From NCBI GenBank assembly GCA_905160935.1, contig CAJHZI010000741.1:2289001-2353000 (forward strand): DNA of 64,000 nucleotides, read 5' to 3'. The position numbers and the translations under genes were made by a program. The first letter of the stretch is position 1, and every line of letters starts with the position of its first letter. Below are positions 58,145 through 64,000 of the stretch, piece by piece. A model generated the notes under the pieces. It had not been told where the DNA came from, ran no database searches, and worked only from the letters and a program-made list of their open reading frames with translations. The DNA comes from Enchytraeus crypticus (taxonomy: Eukaryota > Annelida > Clitellata > Enchytraeida > Enchytraeidae).

Positions 58145-58288
58145 AAAAAAGCTAAAAAGCTAAGGTTAACGTCAGTTTCCTCACTCGAAAGCGATGTCAG
58201 TGACGGGCGAGCCCAGGATTTGAACCCGCATGTACTGATCCGCGGTCGAATATCTTACCGACATCGCCATTGGCTCCAGCCAGTGGCG
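58145..58288 (-). mobile_element. SINE-A copy in the Gbx upstream intron
   Basis: Full-length reverse copy; its head forms a short palindrome, GCCATTGGCTCCAGCCAGTGGC-type (58265-58286). Confidence 0.85.
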
Positions 58289-58737
58289 ATTAGAAGCGGA
58301 AATATGGTCTTTGCCTCTATAAGATAGCAATATTTAAATTTTGATGTAAGCGTTGCGACACTTGAGACATATTTTGAAAATATTAAAAGGCCAGTTGCTC
58401 GAATAGTGGTAAAGAAATCAAATACAAAATGGTATTTGAAGAATACGATTTTTTTATTGAAGTTGAATTTGGAAGTGAAACGAAAGCTTCGGTTAAATTT
58501 AATCATTATTTCTTTGAAGAATATACATGTACATCATAAGCAATATAGAAAAGCTAGAGACATTTTCCGTACCACAAACGTCAAATGGTTCGGTTTAGAT
58601 TAGAATCGACGCCTCTTGGGTATCTAGAAATCATTCTAACAAATTCGGCCATTCGAAGGAATATTAACCGACATTTCAAACACTGAGAGAAAACTGCAGG
58701 GAACTTCCAGACAGATGTAAAGATAAACGAGAACAAT

Positions 58738-58795
58738 GACAGAGGGAGAGAGAGAGAGAGAGAAGAGAAAGAGAGAGAAGAGAGAGAGAGAGAGG

Positions 58796-58826
<31 letters not shown>

Positions 58827-58830
58827 ACGG
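58738..58830. repeat. (GA)n microsatellite
   Basis: Interrupted GA run; the Leu/Ser-rich minus frames are artefacts. Confidence 0.93.
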
Positions 58831-58884
58831 AGAGAGGAGCTGAGATTTTCCAGGAAATCACTGCACGGGAGGACGCAGAAGGCA

Positions 58885-59172
58885 GGGTATGAAGTCAGGG
58901 TGGGGTGAGGAGATGAAGTCAGGGTGGGGTGAGGGGATGAAGTCAGGGTGGGGTGAGTGGATAAAGTCAGGGTGGGGTGAGTGGATGAAGTCAGGGTGGG
59001 GTGAGTGGATAAAGTCAGGGTGGGGTGAGTGGATGAAGTCAGGGTGAGGTGAGGGGATGAAGTCAGAGTGGGGTGAGGGGATGAAGTCAGGGTGGGTGAG
59101 GGGATGAAGTCAGGGTGGGATGAGGGGATGAAATCAGGGGGGGGTAAGGGGATGAAGTCAGGGTGGGGTGGA
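58885..59172. repeat. 24-bp GC-rich minisatellite
   Basis: About twelve copies of a unit containing GATGAAGTCAGGGTGGGGTG. The strand is strongly G-rich. The 8-residue periodic minus frame is an artefact of the 24-base period. Confidence 0.92.
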
Positions 59173-59179
59173 GACAGGA

Positions 59180-60040
59180 GTCTCTCGAGCGAGGCGTGTC
59201 GCAGTGGCGGGTAATTAAAGGAGTCTATTTGGCTGCAAAGTGGTAACACTGTTCTGAGTAAATCGACCGTGACTAAGAGCCTCTGACCTCGTGACCTCTT
59301 CGTCACGCAGGCATGCTGTTGCTACCACGGCGCCACCAAGGCAGAATCATCAGCTGAGCAATCTTTATCTGTCCATACTGCTTCCAATTTCACTTCATCA
59401 ATCTGCTGATATTAATACAGCGTGACAACTTTGTGTGACTGTGAATTGCATAGAAAGCAGCGTCATTTCATTGGACTTTGCAGACCAGCCTGATGCTTAT
59501 TTGAGGAAAGACAAATAAAATCATAAATCTTCGCTATGAATTATGCACAAATTTAATTTATATATAGCCTGACATCTTAATTATTCTATGAAGAACTGTA
59601 AATTGTTGGCATGGAAAGCCACAAAGCCTGTATATGACAGCTTCTTAAGTGTATTTGAGGATCAGCCTAGGGCTGAACTAGCCAGCAGAACAGACGTTAA
59701 TTTTGGTTTATAAAATACTATTTACTTGAACACCGGTTTCAGTGTACGATGAAGAGGTTTTACTATTAGCTATTTGAAAGTTAGAATGCGATGATTTCAT
59801 GGAAATATTGATATGATTCGTTGAATACCCTGATTCAATATATAGTGAAAAGGAATTAATGGAAGCTGTTGGAATTGCGGAATATATGCAGGGTCTGTTG
59901 AAAATAGAGGAGTAACTATAAGCTGTATTAGTATAATACCTGTAGTTGGAAAGAGGAATGGTTGGGGGAGGGGTTCAGAACCTGGAATGGAAGGGGGATG
60001 ACTAAACGTCAGATGTGAGAGATTGGATTGACTGGAGTAA
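59180..60040. other. Unannotated stretch
   Basis: No exon or repeat recognised between the two minisatellites. Confidence 0.5.
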
Positions 60041-60044
60041 ACGT

Positions 60045-60440
60045 CGCGCAGTCTCTTCCATAAAGATGTGGAGATACAAACACAGGAGCTATGGATATGG
60101 AGATACAACACTGGAGCTATGGATGTGGAGATATAAACACTGGAGCTATGGATGTAGAGATATAAACACAGGAGCTATGGATGTAGAGATATAAAGACTG
60201 GAGCTATGGATGTAGATATATAAAGACTGGAGCTATGGATGTGGAGATACAAACACAGGAGCTATGGATGTGAAGAAATAAATACAGGAGCTATGGAATT
60301 GGAGTTATAAACACTGGAGCTATGGATATGGAGATACAACACTGGAGCTATGGATGTGGAGATATAAACACTGGAGCTATGGATGTGAAGATATAAACAC
60401 TGGAGCTATGGATATGGAGATATAAACACAGGAGCTGAGG
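60045..60440 (+). repeat. 29-bp minisatellite
   Basis: About thirteen copies of a unit containing GGAGCTATGGATGTGGAGAT and ATAAACAC, with mixed variants. Confidence 0.92.
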
Positions 60441-60509
60441 AAGAGAACAAACATCAGTATAACAGAGCGCAATGTCGTAATACAGCGCCGTGTTATGAGT
60501 GTTTCAGAA

Positions 60510-60800
60510 TCATCATCCTCATCATCTTCCCTTGAATCCCAGTTTAACTAAGGCCGCGGGATACGAATAGACATGTCAAATCATCTCTGTCCTACATCAT
60601 ATCATCAGTCAATCTCGTATTTGAGACTTTTCCATTCGTTTAAATTTTTGTAGCAATTTCTGGAGCCTAGGCCCTCATCAACCGAATGCCCTTTCTGACG
60701 TTGGTGTGGATCTTAGTGCTTTAGTAGCCTTCTACGACACGTGCAGTCACCGGTTGGTCAATTCTTCAAAGATCCCGGACACAACACGGGGACGTGTTAT
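60510..60800 (+). repeat. Rep-C, longest copy
   Basis: Order of shared blocks: CATCATCTTCCCTTGAATCC, CAGTTTAACTAAGGC, GGGATACGAATAGAC, TTTTTGTAGCAATTTCTGGA, CATCAACCGAATGCCCTTTC, TACGACACGTGCAGTCACCG, ATCCCGGACACAACACGGGG. At least seven copies are in the window. Read in reverse the element ends in (GAT)n, so that end is probably its 3' tail. No ORF. Confidence 0.85.
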
Positions 60801-61049
60801 GAGTGTTTCATTAGAATTAAGATTACTATACCTGTAAGAGTAACAATTAAAATTATTATACCTATAAGAATAAATACTGTAATTTACGCACAAACAATCT
60901 AACGGGTTTAACGTCCGATACATCGTCTGACGACGACACGAAAGTCCTTTAGGTTACATTAATCGGTTCATTGAAATAAAGGAGCTGAAATAAATTGAAA
61001 ATTGCATTAAAATAAATTGAAGAAGCACAGAAAGAAGAGATACATATGT

Positions 61050-61052
61050 ACA

Positions 61053-61125
<73 letters not shown>
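61050..61125. repeat. (TA)n microsatellite
   Basis: Long TA run. Confidence 0.95.
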
Positions 61126-61127
<2 letters not shown>

Positions 61128-61699
61128 TTATAGAGAGATATATGACGAAAATGCATGCACATGTTTATATTACATATGACATGCGTACATGTATATGTAT
61201 ATACTATATGTGTTTCTATAAATTTATGTGCACATATGCATTTGCATAATGTAAAAGTACAATATCATTGTCATAACGTTGACTCAAAGGTGAAAATCTA
61301 GTTTCACTGCATGTCTATTGAGCATAGTCAAAAAATTTCAATATACTTAATGAGGGTATTCAGCTAATCATATATCAATGTTTCCATGAAATCATAACAT
61401 CATATTAACTTCGTCGTTATATTTATAGCAATATGAAACAAAGTCAGACTTCATAGCAGGCATCTGCAGCAGAATAACCTAAAACCGTTTGCCGTGGCTA
61501 ATGTCATGCTGCAATGGTCAGTTGGTCAGATATTGCAGCAGGTGGTCAGTTGTTTGTGTTGTGTTTTTATTTCTCGACCCGTCGTCACGGTTTGTTTATA
61601 CTGACCACCATAATCACGTGACCTCTTACTCAGCTGACCTTCAATGGCCACTATTCATAATCCAGCCGAGTTCTGTCTATGTATATCTACACTAAACTT

Positions 61700-61730
61700 T
61701 CTCTCTCTCCCTCTCTATCTCCTTCTCTTT

Positions 61731-61767
<37 letters not shown>

Positions 61768-61805
61768 ATATATCTTATTCCTTCCTCTCTCTCTCGCTCT
61801 CTAAA
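61700..61805. repeat. (CT)n microsatellite
   Basis: Interrupted CT run with short TA insert. Confidence 0.92.
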
Positions 61806-61877
61806 TAAATAAATAAATTAACAAATATGTACGAGCGTTTATGTAAACTTTATATATAAACTATATACATGTATATA

Positions 61878-61917
<40 letters not shown>

Positions 61918-61927
61918 TGTATATAGT

Positions 61928-61996
<69 letters not shown>
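61878..61996. repeat. (TA)n microsatellite
   Basis: Two TA runs separated by GCATGTATATAG. Confidence 0.95.
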
Positions 61997-61998
<2 letters not shown>

Positions 61999-62459
61999 CT
62001 CTATACTGAGGATTGTATATACATGTATCGTAATGAGATCGCTATTAATTTAGTCCATGCGCGAATCAAGTATGGACAACTGTTTTGCAAATGTGTCTGT
62101 TAAGAACTGAACCACAATATCATGTATTGATTGTCATCCAGATCTTATCAAAGCGCAAATGAAACGCAAATGCAATATTTTCGAAATGCAATAATTTAAA
62201 AATTGACTTTAACGGTAGTTTCGCCTCTCCAAGATTATGTTAGACGAGCTAGCCTAGTATTTCAAGCCCGCACCTAGTAGTCTGCATTCGGAACCTATTA
62301 CCTGCCCTATCTTACCGACGGGTTAGGCGTAATTTTCATACATGCATATCATTTGATTTATCACAGAATTATGCGATTTTAAACTCGGCACAAATCATCA
62401 CCATTCCAGTAAACAGCTCATTGGAAAAAAGAAAATCTAAATGACGAACGAGTAGTCCT

Positions 62460-62520
62460 ATAAATCATTGCAAAGGATCCTTTGCAATGATTTATCGAAT
62501 TATTAATTCGATAAATCATT
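62460..62520. repeat. Overlapping perfect palindromes
   Basis: 62460-62495 is a 36-base perfect palindrome centred on GGATCC. It overlaps 62486-62520, whose 16-base arms pair around ATT. AATGATTTAT is shared, so the two hairpins are mutually exclusive. Confidence 0.9.
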
Positions 62521-62593
62521 TTATTAAATCGATTTTATTAATCGGCTATCAAAACAGGGATTTATTCAATTGACATATATGAATACATCATAC

Positions 62594-62902
62594 CTGATCT
62601 CACAATCTGATGAGCCATTCCAGTGTTCAATGGTTTTATAATTCCATTTTCAAATGTGCCATAACTAAATCTAGGGTTTGTGATGTCGACTTCTTCCCTC
62701 TCTGAGCTGTAGATGGGTGATGTATTCATCCACCCTGTGATAGGGCGGTCAGCTAGATACCCTCCTGCCACTTCCCGGTCTGTTGCCCCACTATCTCGCC
62801 ATGGTAATTCGCTATTTTCGTCGACTCTGAGAGTTGAACTCGTATCGTCAGCTTCTCGTGGATCTACGCATCTTTCTTCATCACTTGGCTTCCTCTGCAA
62901 AC
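62594..62902 (-). CDS. Internal coding exon, possibly Gbx 5' part
   Basis: A 309-base exon with acceptor CGGTTTTAG|GT and donor CAG|GTATGA, open throughout and phase 1 at both ends. It encodes GLQRKPSDEERCVDPREADD ... LPWRDSGATDREVAGGYLAD ... RPITGWMNTSPIYSSEREEV ... FSYGTFENGIIKPLNTGMAH and ends QIVRS. It is rich in charged residues with no recognised domain. Its upstream frame joins exactly to the exon at 63501-63806 (LYAGLG|LQRKP). Its donor phase also fits the Gbx homeodomain exon at 57851, giving QIVRSG then AASPDS across a 4.7-kb intron. Membership of the Gbx gene is inference from strand, order and phase; it does not resemble vertebrate Gbx N-termini that I know. Confidence 0.6.
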
Positions 62903-63296
62903 CTAAAACCGAAACAGGAGATAGTTTGCTGACCACAGAATACAGAGTCTTGGAAAATAGGTAAACTGTTTTTGTATTTTTATCTATATTTACCAAGGAA
63001 TATGTTCATGATTCTATAAGAATCTTTTCTAAAACGAGATCCGTGTGTTTACGAAAAGTAAAATTGATTTATAAACAAAATTTAAACATTGACATGCATG
63101 TATATATATGATATTCATGTTCTTTTCGTTTTGAACACTTTATCTCTTTTCTCTGTTTCGCTGAGCTTGATATCACTTTGCATAGTGTACTTTATATTGT
63201 GTACTTATTGTACTTCTGCTACCATATATTTGTTGGTGAAATAAAGTTTCGTATATTAAATTATAACTTACTACGAACAAGTAAAGTGTTAATTAA

Positions 63297-63436
63297 GGCT
63301 GGAGCCAGTGGCGAAGTTGGTAAGATATTCGACCACGGATCAGTAAGTGCTGGGTTCAAATCCTGGGCTCGCCCGTCACTGACATCTCTTTCGAGTGAGG
63401 AAACTGACGTTAATATTACATTTACCAGCTTTTTAA
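63297..63436 (+). mobile_element. SINE-A copy
   Basis: Between the two minus-strand exons. Head GGCTGGAGCCAGTGGCGAAG, box B GGTTCAAATCC, GCTCGCCCGTCACTGACATC, GAGGAAACTGACGTTA, short AGCTTTTT tail. Confidence 0.87.
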
Positions 63437-63500
63437 CTAGAAACAAAACTACTTCGATCATTTAGCAGTGTTACCAGAAGTCAAAGGAAAACCAGAATAC

Positions 63501-63806
63501 CTAATCCAGCATAGAGTCTCCAGGAGGTATAGCCACCCAGACTGAGCTGTGAACGACAGTAGGCTCTGAAGGCGTGGGGTCCTTCCCGTGAGTCCAATCC
63601 ATTGCGATATGGATCCCTGTCCGTACCTTTCCTCAGCTCATCCTTACCTATGTCCTTCAATTCCTCTACAGTCTGGTGACTAGATTGGCTAGATGCAGTT
63701 GACGTGGATAACGATGCTGACGACAATATGAATGCTAATGATGATGATGATGATGATGATGATGCAGGATTTGTATGGAATGAAGGAGTTGAGAATTGAA
63801 AATTAC
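63501..63806 (-). CDS. Internal coding exon upstream of 62594-62902
   Basis: A 306-base exon with acceptor TTTATTTCAG|GT and donor G|GTATTC, phase 1 at both ends, encoding GNFQFSTPSF, a run of eight Ser, TVEELKDIGKDELRKGTDRD, GLDSREGPHAFRAYCRSQLS and LGGYTSWRLYAGLG. No known domain was recognised. It joins in frame to the next minus-strand exon, so the pair belongs to one gene whose start lies beyond the window. If that gene is Gbx, this would be an unusually exon-rich and N-terminally extended Gbx. The alternative is a separate gene ending in the 57.9-62.5 kb interval. Confidence 0.55.
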
Positions 63807-64000
63807 CTGAAATAAAAAAATTAATTGCAAATAAATAGTTTTTACGAAACTGAGATTGCAAGAATTAGTAACAATTGCAGCATTTGCAGAATTAGCATCA
63901 ATTTTGACATTTGAGAGAAATAGTTTACAATTTTGTTATTTTGTGTTACAATAATCATTTACTTAAAATCTTAAATCGCTAGTATAAAATTTAACATCGA

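Noticed and set aside
58581..59306. 241-codon minus frame rich in Ser, Pro, Thr and Leu
   Set aside because: Combines a GA microsatellite and a 24-base minisatellite; no splice or domain evidence.

Overview
The window is nuclear DNA of an invertebrate animal, probably a bilaterian. It is AT-rich (about one third GC by eye). Genes are split by GT-AG introns, and transposon debris, minisatellites and microsatellites are dense. A Gbx-type homeobox, a delta-tubulin, a core-1 galactosyltransferase and a mitochondrial CoA-type carrier are all animal genes. I cannot name the species. No bacterial, phage, plasmid or CRISPR features are present.

Layout. 1-4585: repeats, plus probable 5' intron or upstream DNA of the first gene. 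4586-11106 (+): six exons of a mitochondrial carrier most like SLC25A42; the N-terminal exon was not found. 11107-15549: intergenic, SINE remnants. 15550-18926 (-): three-exon TUBD1 (delta-tubulin), about 760 residues against about 450 in human, because of two Ser-rich insertions. 18927-21698: spacer between divergently transcribed genes. 21699-28602 (+): six-exon C1GALT1-like gene, about 640 residues, with a long stem and a long novel C-terminal tail. 28603-46681: gene-poor and transposon-rich, with a 5S-rRNA-derived SINE, two or three non-LTR retrotransposon families, a hAT-like non-autonomous element and a perfectly TA-flanked palindromic mariner derivative. 46682-48892 (+): two spliced exons of an unrecognised gene. 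48893-56814: mostly empty, with one GC-raised island. 56815-57851 (-): homeodomain exon of a Gbx gene. Two more minus-strand exons at 62594-62902 and 63501-63806 are phase-compatible and may be its 5' part.

The genes have unrelated jobs: CoA import into mitochondria, centriole triplet microtubules, mucin-type O-glycosylation in the Golgi, and neural patterning. They do not form a pathway.

The most interesting structure is in the carrier gene. Several of its minisatellites are copies of its own splice junctions. An 11-copy 30-bp array is built from the exon 2 donor, an 8-copy 39-bp array from the exon 5 donor, and a 102-bp tandem duplication copies the exon 6 acceptor. The repeat ecology is also notable. 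Different SINE-like families share one 3' domain. A LINE and a non-coding family share a terminal hairpin followed by a GA tail.

All identifications come from reading the sequence and recalled family features. No database search was run.
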